This document shows, in pieces, positions 7,284 through 13,538 of a stretch of 13,538 bases of DNA. Source of the DNA: an uncultured Prevotella sp. (GTDB taxonomy: Bacteria > Bacteroidota > Bacteroidia > Bacteroidales > Bacteroidaceae). Numbering within the stretch: position 1 is the first letter of the stretch; each line of letters opens with the position of its first letter. The notes under the pieces were generated by a model, which was not told the DNA's origin, searched no databases, and saw nothing but the letters and a program-made list of their open reading frames with translations. The DNA lies in NCBI GenBank assembly GCA_937901345.1, contig CALCHM010000134.1, forward strand, positions 1-13,538, written 5' to 3'. Position numbers and translations under genes: made by a program.

Positions 7284-10200
7284 TTACTTAACGATAAACT
7301 TCTTACCGTTTGCAATGTAGATACCCTTGGGGAGCGAAGTGGGGTTGGTTGTGCTACCTACAACGACGCCTTGGATGTTGTAGATAGACGTGTCGCCAGT
7401 TGCTTCACTTTGGGGCATGCTGGGGAGTTGTTCGATTCCTGTTGTTGCTTCCTTAAGGTAAGAGAAACGGAGGGTGTAAGAATAAGTGCCACTTGCAGGA
7501 AGCACGTACTTGCTCAATACACCAGCACCGCAAGAACCGTTACCCACACCGAGTTGTGCTACGTCGAAGTTTACGTAAATGTCGTTTGACGCATCCATCT
7601 GCCATTGGTGGAGGTAGTTGTGCATGTAGGCATCTGTGTAGTTGTCGATGGTCATGTTTACCTGACCTTCTGTTTCAACATTAATACCGTCGCCATTTGC
7701 GCTGTAGAATGTCACCCAACGCACATCCTGGCGGTCGCCACTTGTTTGTGGGCGTACATAATCAACGTGGAAATCCTTCACCGCGCGGTTGTAAATACCG
7801 AGGTCAGCACCTTGCTTACGGTCGATAGTGTTGTCGAGCGGACCGCGTGCATAGTATTCCGTCATTGCCAAGTCGGGGTTCAACTGCATTTGCATGCCGA
7901 TACGGCGAAGTGCGTTGCTGTTGGGGGTATATTGCGCATTGAGATCAACTGTTCCATCGCGATTTACGGTGTACACAAACTTGTAGTTACACAAGTTGCC
8001 CGAAGCCGTTTCTGTAATGGTCACCGTTGCGCCGTCTCCACTTTCCTTTACACTGAACGAGCGGTTGGTGATACCGTTTTCAGAACTGTAGTAGGGGTCT
8101 GTGCCATAAGGTGCATCGTTTTCAATCCAGCGGTAGTTGCTATATGCGGGCGCTGTTTTGCCACCGCTATTTGCAGCAATTACGTCCAATCCACCCATAT
8201 TCCAGTAGGTAATACCGTTTGTTGTATTGACCTTCATGCTCATGTCTTCGCCTTCGATGTAGTAGGTTGTGCCGCTCTTTGTCACCTTAAGCGGAGTGCC
8301 TGCCGTAGCGTCAGCAGCATCGAGTTTGTTACGCTCGTTGAGTGTGAACTGTGTGCTTGCAATCGCGTGACCCACTTCTGCCCATGAGGTCGCTTGAGAA
8401 AGACATACAGAAACGTTCAGCAGATATTCACCGTTGTTCAAATTCGTGGTGTAAGGAATCGTAATGTCCTTGAATGTTGACGTAGGAATAGAGGGAAGCG
8501 TCAAACTTCCGCTTTCCACTTCAAAACCTTCGTGAAGCACTTTCCAATTAAGCGTCAATCCTTCAAGGTCCATGCTTTCGTACTTGTTGGAGATGCGGAG
8601 CACCTTTGCTGTCTTATTGAAGTTGCCAAACTTGATGTATTGGTAGATGCGCTTCACTTCAGCAAGTTTACCTGTAGGTTGGCGGTCGGCAGTGATGACA
8701 CCGTTGTTTACGAAGTTACCCTGGTGGGGCGCTTCGGGATAGTCGTAACCATTGCGATACTTGTTGAAACCATTCACCTTGAGTTCACCTGCTTGAATGT
8801 CCTGAGATGCAACGATGGCCTGGTCCACCCAGTCCCAAATACAACCACCCATACCATTCTTACTGCTTTCCATCACGTCCCAATACTCCTTGAGGTTACC
8901 CACTGAGTGACCCATGGCGTGAGCATACTCACACATGAAATAGGGTTGCCCCTTGCGGTCAACGTCCCACTCTACAGTAGGCACGTCTCGGTACATGACG
9001 CTATAAATATCCGTAGGAGACGTTCCTGCACGAGTTGCGCCTTCATAATGAATAGGACGAGGATCGAGTGCACGAGCAGCATTGTACGCGTGATTGAAGT
9101 TTACGCCGCCGTCACTTTCGTTGCCGAGACTCCAAGATACTACGCAGGGGTGATTTCTGTCTCGGAGCACCATGCGAGTGATTCTATCTACGATCGGTGC
9201 GCGCCAAGAAGATGCGATATGTATGCGACCACCGTTTGACCAGTTCTTGTGGAACTCAACGTCGGCTTCGTCCATCTGATACATACCGATGTAGTTCATC
9301 ATGGCATTCATCTTCGGACTGCGGGGATAGTGACTTGAGCGAACCATGTTGACGTTGTTCTGCTTCATCAGCATGAGGTCGGTCCACATCGTTTCAATGT
9401 CCATTGTGCGTCCCATAATGGGATGTGTGTCTTGGGTATTCACACCCTTCATCAGCACGCGCTTGCCGTTTACCAAGAATTGGTTGTTCTTGATTGTCGC
9501 TACGCAGAAACCATAAGGCGTTGCTGTTACGCTTTCTTCCTTTCCTGCAGCATCCTTTTGGATCACTTCAACAGTGTAGAGTGTAGGATTGTCGCTTGTC
9601 CAGGGTTGGAGGTTTGACAGTCCTTCGAAAAGGATAGAAATGCTCTTCGCTGTTTCAGTTGCAGTAAAGTCTGCGCTGCCCGTTTGTGTCTGAAGCACAT
9701 TGCCAGCGGGGTCGATGAGGCGCACTTCATATTGCTTACTTTCAGTGAGTCCGTCGCGGTTGTCTAGTTCCAACTTTACGGTGAGCGAACCTGAAGTGGC
9801 GTCGTCAGAAAGACTGCTCGCGATATAATGGTCGCGGATAAACACCTTAGGAACTGCCATGAGGTAAACATCACGGTGGATACCGCTCATGTGCCACATG
9901 TCTTGGCCTTCGAGATACGAACCGTCGGTCCAGCGAATGACGCGTACGGCGATATTATTATCACCTGTGCGAACGTGTTTGCTGACATCAAATTCTGCAT
10001 CCATGTTGCCGCCTTCGGTGTAACCCACATACTGACCGTTTACCCATACGTAAGCGGCAGAGTAGATACCATCAAAGTGGAGCAATACGCGTTCCTTTTC
10101 CCAACCTTCGGGAAGGGTGAAATTGCGGCGATAACTGCCCACACTATTGTCCAATCCCTTGCGCATCGTTACGTAGGGAGGATTGTCGGTGAAGGGATAG

Positions 10201-11543
10201 TCAACGTTAATATAGAGCGGTTTGCCAAAACCATACATTTCCAAGCATCCGGGCACCTGCATTTGTTGCCAACCTGATGCATCCACGTTGTCGCCATAGA
10301 ATTCTTCGCCAGGCATGGTGAGGTCTTCGTTGAGAACATTCCAAAGCAAGTTCCACGTGCCGTTAAGTGTCATCCAGCGCGAGCTCAACGTGGGGTCTAA
10401 CCACGCCTTGCTGTAGCGCGCATCGGCACGCATGGCTGCTGTTGACTGGTAGGGAATGTAGGTGGCATGTCCCTTTTCCTTGTTTTGTTCAAACACATTT
10501 TCGTCTTGCCAATAGAGTCCTTGAGGCAAGTTGTCGTTGCTCACGCGAGTGAATGTAAAGTGTGTGTCGGTGCTTGTTGCGTCGCTTGTCAAGTAAACTT
10601 CTTCCGCTGCATTTACGGCAAAGTAGTAATATTCAAACTTAGGCGACCACTTTGAACCGACGTTCTTGCCCACCTTGAGTTGATAAGTCTCCTCGAGTCC
10701 CTCAACTTCTATGATTTCAAACATCTGGTTCCAGTTGGCTTCCTTGTCATTCTTTCCCTGACTCCACTGCAAGGGACCTACGCCTGCTTCAAATGCACAG
10801 TCAATACACTTACCGCAGTTTTCGTTCAACAGTTGGAACCATGTGGTTGAACCAGTCTGATAGACGGGAATGCTCAACTTCCACATTTGTCCGTAATTCT
10901 TTTCTGCAGCAGGCTCAACAATGATTTTAGCATCGTTTTCGTTGTTGCCGCCGTTAGAGATTACCTTACCTGTATTTACATTCTTAATTTGATAGGTGAA
11001 ATAGGGTAGGGGCGAAATATTGTCCTTAACGTTCACCACTTCCTTGAGTTCAAAGTAAGTGCTCGTGTTCGTAAGTTCATTCTTCATCCAGAGTTCGCCA
11101 TTCTCATATTCCGTAATGGCAAGGTTGGGATTTTCGGCACAGAGCAGTTGGATGGCCGAACCCGCGATGCCAGGTGAGTGGATTTTGAAAATCTGGTTCG
11201 TGTTGTTGAGATTGGGTTTCCAATGCAACAGTTTGCCGGGATTCTTGCTCTCCAAAGCCATGTCGATACTCAACTTTGAACCCATGTTGTAAAGTCCATA
11301 ACTTTCCGTGTCGCCATTGCTAATTAGCGCCCATAACTGCGACTTGTCGTTTTCATCCAAGTCACCCATAATGATAGGCGCGTCGGGGGCATGATTCCCC
11401 GCATTGGTTACAGCCTTTCCCGTGTTGAACGACACAATGCGGTAGATGCTACCGATGGTCTGTGCACTTGCCGAAAGGGTAAAGAAACAGGTCAATGCAA
11501 GCAAGAACCACTGCTTGACCGAAATAAAATGAGGCTTTCTCAT
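7284..11543 (-). CDS. Secreted GH2 beta-galactosidase (LacZ-like) with N-terminal lectin modules
   Basis: 1419 residues; E. coli LacZ has about 1020. It should hydrolyse terminal beta-galactosides. Order: signal peptide 1-28 (LTCFFTLSASAQ); two tandem ricin-like modules, about 31-168 and 181-333, with QLW at 69-71 and QMW at 219-221; GH2 sugar-binding domain 385-568 (GSYLEGQDMWHMSGIHRDVYL); immunoglobulin-like domain 570-680; catalytic barrel 681-970, with NMVRSSHYPR, acid/base Glu809 in SLGNES and nucleophile Glu872 in CEYAHAMG; domain 4 about 985-1070; C-terminal beta-galactosidase small-chain domain 1095-1362 (YYARGPLDNTIDRKQGADLG); and sorting tail 1380-1419 (SIYNIQG, then PKGIYIANGKKFIVK). 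Other beta-galactoside specificity is possible, since the LacZ motif RHEHHP is TQDTHP here. It is the first gene of the unit, with a -7 element upstream. Location is predicted periplasmic or extracellular. Confidence 0.93.
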   Translation of the reverse strand: MRKPHFISVKQWFLLALTCFFTLSASAQTIGSIYRIVSFNTGKAVTNAGNHAPDAPIIMGDLDENDKSQLWALISNGDTESYGLYNMGSKLSIDMALESKNPGKLLHWKPNLNNTNQIFKIHSPGIAGSAIQLLCAENPNLAITEYENGELWMKNELTNTSTYFELKEVVNVKDNISPLPYFTYQIKNVNTGKVISNGGNNENDAKIIVEPAAEKNYGQMWKLSIPVYQTGSTTWFQLLNENCGKCIDCAFEAGVGPLQWSQGKNDKEANWNQMFEIIEVEGLEETYQLKVGKNVGSKWSPKFEYYYFAVNAAEEVYLTSDATSTDTHFTFTRVSNDNLPQGLYWQDENVFEQNKEKGHATYIPYQSTAAMRADARYSKAWLDPTLSSRWMTLNGTWNLLWNVLNEDLTMPGEEFYGDNVDASGWQQMQVPGCLEMYGFGKPLYINVDYPFTDNPPYVTMRKGLDNSVGSYRRNFTLPEGWEKERVLLHFDGIYSAAYVWVNGQYVGYTEGGNMDAEFDVSKHVRTGDNNIAVRVIRWTDGSYLEGQDMWHMSGIHRDVYLMAVPKVFIRDHYIASSLSDDATSGSLTVKLELDNRDGLTESKQYEVRLIDPAGNVLQTQTGSADFTATETAKSISILFEGLSNLQPWTSDNPTLYTVEVIQKDAAGKEESVTATPYGFCVATIKNNQFLVNGKRVLMKGVNTQDTHPIMGRTMDIETMWTDLMLMKQNNVNMVRSSHYPRSPKMNAMMNYIGMYQMDEADVEFHKNWSNGGRIHIASSWRAPIVDRITRMVLRDRNHPCVVSWSLGNESDGGVNFNHAYNAARALDPRPIHYEGATRAGTSPTDIYSVMYRDVPTVEWDVDRKGQPYFMCEYAHAMGHSVGNLKEYWDVMESSKNGMGGCIWDWVDQAIVASQDIQAGELKVNGFNKYRNGYDYPEAPHQGNFVNNGVITADRQPTGKLAEVKRIYQYIKFGNFNKTAKVLRISNKYESMDLEGLTLNWKVLHEGFEVESGSLTLPSIPTSTFKDITIPYTTNLNNGEYLLNVSVCLSQATSWAEVGHAIASTQFTLNERNKLDAADATAGTPLKVTKSGTTYYIEGEDMSMKVNTTNGITYWNMGGLDVIAANSGGKTAPAYSNYRWIENDAPYGTDPYYSSENGITNRSFSVKESGDGATVTITETASGNLCNYKFVYTVNRDGTVDLNAQYTPNSNALRRIGMQMQLNPDLAMTEYYARGPLDNTIDRKQGADLGIYNRAVKDFHVDYVRPQTSGDRQDVRWVTFYSANGDGINVETEGQVNMTIDNYTDAYMHNYLHQWQMDASNDIYVNFDVAQLGVGNGSCGAGVLSKYVLPASGTYSYTLRFSYLKEATTGIEQLPSMPQSEATGDTSIYNIQGVVVGSTTNPTSLPKGIYIANGKKFIVK

Positions 11544-11590
11544 AGCACTAGTGTTATGTTTTTAAAATTGATATTCAATGTTTTCGACTA

Positions 11591-11598
11591 CAAAACTA
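11591..11598 (-). promoter_or_regulatory. Candidate -7 element for the GH2-GH20 unit (TAGTTTTG)
   Basis: On the minus strand the bases read TAGTTTTG, a match to TAnnTTTG, 47 nt before the beta-galactosidase ATG. A second AT-rich TAATATTTG lies just upstream (11599-11607). No clear TTTG sits at the -33 distance, as is often the case for activator-dependent Bacteroidetes promoters; activator control is only an inference. Confidence 0.5.
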
Positions 11599-11607
11599 CA
11601 AATATTA

Positions 11608-11746
11608 TTCAGAAAATTCGACAGTAAGCATGGGATAAATCCTGCTGATCGAAGATTTTTGGAATCTCACCATCGCCCGATGTCGTTTTTTCGACGTGTT
11701 CAGTGTTGACAGACGGGAGACACAACTATTTAGGGAGGAATTTTAT
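11608..11746. other. Non-coding stretch upstream of the beta-galactosidase
   Basis: No convincing reading frame or RNA gene is visible here. A short hairpin, GTCG (11682-11685) with CGAC (11692-11695) around a T6 loop, is the only structure noticed. A degenerate extra copy of the neighbouring repeat may start near 11711 (GACGGGAGAC). Confidence 0.4.
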
Positions 11747-11944
11747 CTGTCGGGACGCCAAATGGAATACGTCTGGGAGAAAAACAACTGTCGGGATGCC
11801 AGATTTTTCCCAAATATGCCCTCGACAGTCTGAGGGACGCCAGATTTTTTTTCAAATATGCCCCCGACAGTCAGCGGGACGCCAAATTTTTTCCAAATAT
11901 GTTCCCGACAACTGTCGGGGCTCCAAATCGTTTTTTTTCGACCT
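11747..11944. repeat. Tandem repeat array, period 41-42 nt, five diverged copies
   Basis: The core GGGACGCC (variants GGGATGCC and GGGGCTCC) recurs at 11752, 11793, 11834, 11876 and 11917, spacings of 41, 41, 42 and 41 nt. Copies two to four also share a T-rich tract, CAAATATG, and a closing CCCGACAG-like arm. Because units begin with CTGTCGGG-like bases and end with its complement, both single units and unit junctions can fold: CCCGACA-AC-TGTCGGG at 11904-11919 is a clear junction hairpin. The first and last copies are degenerate in the middle. The array lies between the sulfatase terminator and the beta-galactosidase promoter. Function is unknown; an intergenic repeat family or a set of protein-binding sites are both possible. 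Confidence 0.8.
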
Positions 11945-11990
11945 TGCTGACCAATTGCTGAGGGGAAAATGCAGCGTTTTCTTATTTCCC

Positions 11991-12022
11991 AAAAAAGGGA
12001 CGCACGAAATTGTACGTCCCTT
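11991..12022 (-). terminator. Intrinsic terminator after the sulfatase gene
   Basis: Arms AAGGGACG (11995-12002) and CGTCCCTT (12015-12022) pair perfectly and extend inward after one mismatch (AC with GT). On the minus strand the stem runs into T6 (11991-11996), the form of a Rho-independent terminator, 66 nt beyond the sulfatase stop. Confidence 0.85.
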
Positions 12023-12087
12023 GGTTGTCACCAGTGGTTACTGGTAGTTGCGATGTAGGGGGTGATACCTACAACCGATGGTATGGT
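12023..12087. other. Sulfatase 3' untranslated region with two short hairpins
   Basis: ACCAGT (12030-12035) pairs with ACTGGT (12040-12045) around a 4-nt loop, and TGTAGG (12054-12059) pairs with CCTACA (12068-12073). Neither has a T tract. They sit between the sulfatase stop and its terminator and may only protect the transcript end. Confidence 0.35.
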
Positions 12088-12870
12088 TTAAAGCGTAGGC
12101 AGCGTTACTTTAAAGAGGTTGCTGTTGGTGTGTTGAGCGTGGATGATTTCCTTCATCTTCTGTACGACTTCGGGGTACTTCGCTGCCACATCTGTGTCTT
12201 CGTGGATGTCGTTTACGAGGTCGTAAAGCATGCAGTTACCATTCTTGACTACCATTTTCCAATTACCCATGCGTAGCGCCATCATGTTGGTTTCGTGGAA
12301 TTCCCAATAGAGGAAATCGTGTGCTTCCTGGGGTTTGCCCGTAAGTTCGTTATAGAAAGAGAGACCGTCGAAGCAGTCGCCTTCAAGATTCTTGTTTACG
12401 AACGCCTCGGGGTAACCGCCAATACCTGCAATGTCGCAGAATGTGGGGAGGATGTCGTAGAATGCCAACTGATGGTCAGAGACACGACCTGCTTCTACCG
12501 TTCCAGGCCAGCGTACGATGAAGGGCACACGGATACCACCTTCATGTGTAGAGCGCTTGGTGCCGCGAAGTAAACCGTCGCGGTTGAAGAATGAAGGGTC
12601 GGCACCACCTTCTTCGTGAGGACCGTTGTCAGAGGTGAAGATGACGATGGTGTTTTCGGTCATGCCCTTTTCTTCCAACTTGTCGAGGATTTCACCCACC
12701 TGTTTGTCAAGGCGTGTAATCATACCTGCAAACTGTGCATGGGCGATGTCTGTGGGGTTGTACCACGAACCAGCATCGCCACCATAGGTCTTCTCCTTAC
12801 AGAAGTGACCCTTATAGGCGAGGAGGATGGAGTCTTCGGGCTGAATGAGTTCGGCATGGGGAAGGGTGTA
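12088..12870 (-). pseudogene. Family S1 sulfatase, C-terminal half only (truncated at the phage junction)
   Basis: About 260 recognisable residues, beginning YTLPHAEL and ending at the stop at 12088; whole S1 sulfatases are roughly 450-550 residues. Family landmarks in fragment numbering: His5 in TLPHAEL, FAGMITRLDKQVGEIL (47-62), the metal-binding Asp81-Asn82 in FTSDNGPHEEGGAD, Lys105 in LRGTKRSTHEGGIRVP, and LAFYDILPTFCDIAG. The N-terminal half, including the C/S-x-P/A-x-R site converted to formylglycine, is absent. Upstream of about 12870 the frame stays open for another 79 codons, but those residues show no sulfatase similarity and are the antisense of a phage gene. Sulfatases of this kind remove sulfate esters from glycans; the S1 subfamily and exact substrate cannot be assigned. 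As it stands the product should be inactive. If the join is an assembly error, the real gene is probably intact. Confidence 0.88.
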
Positions 12871-12873
12871 GGT
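12868..12873. other. Junction between sulfatase gene and phage DNA
   Basis: Minus-strand sulfatase similarity can be followed to the Tyr codon at 12868-12870, while plus-strand small-terminase similarity starts at the GGT codon at 12871 (GKYITIDEV). The breakpoint can be placed only to within about 10 nt. I see no insertion-sequence end, integrase gene, tRNA or direct repeat at the join. Confidence 0.7.
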
Positions 12874-13101
12874 AAATATATCACAATTGATGAGGTCAAG
12901 AAGGACTATCAACGTTTCTTTACTACCTTCAAAAAGTTTGCTATGGCCATACCAAGTCGAGTCGGTGGCTTGATAGGTGGCTATGTTGAACCTTTGGTGG
13001 CAAGAGGCATTGAACAGGACATACGGCAGGAAGTCAATCAGATGCTTCGTTCCTTCTACGTTGCAGGACTGGAAGGTGGTTCGGTCGATGGCACTGAGTG
13101 A
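12871..13101 (+). CDS. Phage terminase small subunit (Nu1-like), C-terminal fragment
   Basis: The last 76 residues of a phage protein: GKYITIDEVKKDYQ, then FKKFAMAIPSRVGGLIGG and ARGIEQDIRQEVNQML. An acidic or basic helix, the phrase IPSR followed by a small-residue stretch, and a final E/R-rich helix are typical of the C-terminal half of Nu1-type small terminase subunits, which bind the packaging site and recruit the large subunit. The plus-strand frame stays open upstream to 12616, but that part is antisense to the sulfatase and is not phage sequence. The N-terminal winged-helix DNA-binding domain is therefore missing. The end overlaps the start of the large terminase gene by 14 nt. The gene order supports the identification, but the similarity is by eye only. 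Confidence 0.6.
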   Translation, partial: GKYITIDEVKKDYQRFFTTFKKFAMAIPSRVGGLIGGYVEPLVARGIEQDIRQEVNQMLRSFYVAGLEGGSVDGTE

Positions 13102-13538
13102 GTTCAAGTTTCGAAAATATACTTCACCCTCTTATATTGTCGAAGCTCTATCTGCATTGAAACCACCTGATGATCTTACCGTTTCTGAGTGGTCGGAAAA
13201 ATACAGATTGCTTGATTCAAAATCGTCTGCTATGCCCGGTCTGTGGAGAAATCAGATAACACCTTACCTCGTTGGAATCATGGATGAATTCAACAACTAT
13301 GAGACAGAGGAGATTACTTTTGTCAAACCAACGCAGGTAGGCGGCACCGAAGCCATGCAGAACATGCTTGCATACATAGTCGCTCAGGATCCTTCGCCGA
13401 CAATGGTGGTTTATCCGACCGATGATCTCGGTGAGGAGACAAGTGAAAACCGTTTGCAGCCTATGTTCGAAGGTTCGCCTGAACTGGCAAAGCATTATCT
13501 CAAGAATGAAAGCCAGAAGGACGAGTTACAGTTCGACA
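13088..13538 (+). CDS. Phage terminase large subunit, GpA family (N-terminal part, runs off the window)
   Basis: 150 residues from the ATG at 13088, open at the window end; GpA-type subunits usually exceed 600 residues. This ATP-driven motor and nuclease cuts concatemeric phage DNA and pumps it into proheads. Features typical of the GpA family: LTVSEWSEKYRLL (residues about 31-43), a PGLWRNQITPY segment, EEITFVKPTQVGGTEAMQNML carrying the deviant Walker A motif KPTQVGGT (compare KSARVGYS of lambda gpA), and DPSPTMVVYPTDDLGEETSENRLQPMF. A purine-rich ribosome-binding sequence, GGAAGGTGG (13071-13079), lies 8 nt before the ATG; the host genes here lack such a site. The start overlaps the preceding small-subunit gene by 14 nt, suggesting translational coupling. 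It indicates a tailed phage or prophage. Confidence 0.88.
   Translation, partial: MALSEFKFRKYTSPSYIVEALSALKPPDDLTVSEWSEKYRLLDSKSSAMPGLWRNQITPYLVGIMDEFNNYETEEITFVKPTQVGGTEAMQNMLAYIVAQDPSPTMVVYPTDDLGEETSENRLQPMFEGSPELAKHYLKNESQKDELQFD

Noticed and set aside
7605..8387. Long plus-strand frame (260 codons) inside the beta-galactosidase; similar ones at 4548-5264, 5511-6032 and elsewhere
   Set aside because: They are antisense to glycosidase genes with convincing domains and arise from codon bias on the coding strand.
11747..11944. Possible CRISPR array
   Set aside because: Repeat and spacer are not distinguishable; the whole 41-42 nt unit is repeated, and no cas genes are present.
11703..12047. 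Plus-strand open frame of 114 codons with a repeated CPRQS-like peptide
   Set aside because: The repeats are a translation of the 41-42 nt DNA array, the frame runs into the terminator hairpin, and there is no start signal or recognisable protein character.
12616..12870. Upstream part of the plus-strand frame that leads into the small terminase
   Set aside because: It is antisense to conserved sulfatase motifs such as SDNGPHEEGG; the frame is open by chance across the junction.
12871..13107. N-terminal extension of the sulfatase frame up to 13107
   Set aside because: These 79 residues show no sulfatase or signal-peptide features and are exactly antisense to the phage small-terminase end.
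13217..13495. Minus-strand frame of 92 codons
   Set aside because: It is antisense to the large terminase, which has family motifs throughout.

Overview
The window looks like a chromosomal piece of a gut-type Bacteroidales bacterium, probably Prevotellaceae. Evidence: promoters of the Bacteroidetes form (TTTG, 19-nt gap, TAnnTTTG), genes mostly without strong Shine-Dalgarno sequences, a DUF1573 exported protein, Bacteroidetes-style DHFR, and two very large secreted glycosidases that share a short C-terminal tail of the type IX sorting kind. Its right-hand end carries a small stretch of bacteriophage DNA on the opposite strand.

Layout. 1-1558 (minus): the N-terminal part of signal peptide peptidase SppA, cut by the window edge, preceded in transcription by an exonuclease III / AP endonuclease. 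1559-1667 is a divergent promoter region. 1668-3261 (plus): a DUF1573 exported protein followed by dihydrofolate reductase, ending at a bidirectional hairpin terminator. 3334-3476 (minus): tRNA-Gln(CTG) with a textbook promoter. 3508-11598 (minus): a two-gene unit, GH2 beta-galactosidase first and GH20 beta-N-acetylhexosaminidase second, with a stem-loop between them and a strong terminator after the second. 11599-11990 is non-coding and holds a 41-42 nt tandem repeat array. 11991-12870 (minus): a terminator and the C-terminal half of a family S1 sulfatase. From about 12871 (plus): the C-terminal end of a Nu1-like small terminase subunit overlapping the start of a GpA-type large terminase.

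How the genes fit together. Beta-galactosidase, beta-N-acetylhexosaminidase and a sulfatase on the same strand would suit stepwise removal of galactose, GlcNAc/GalNAc and sulfate from host glycans such as mucin O-glycans or keratan-type chains. The glycosidases have signal peptides, lectin-like modules and sorting tails, so they probably act outside the cell. No SusC/SusD pair, regulator or transporter lies in the window, so a complete polysaccharide utilization locus cannot be claimed.

The most notable oddity is the abrupt sulfatase/phage boundary at about 12868-12880. The sulfatase loses its N-terminal half, including the formylglycine-forming active site, and the phage gene loses its N-terminus. 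This is either a real rearrangement or an assembly chimera; the sequence alone cannot decide. I found no CRISPR array, insertion sequence or clearly new defence system.
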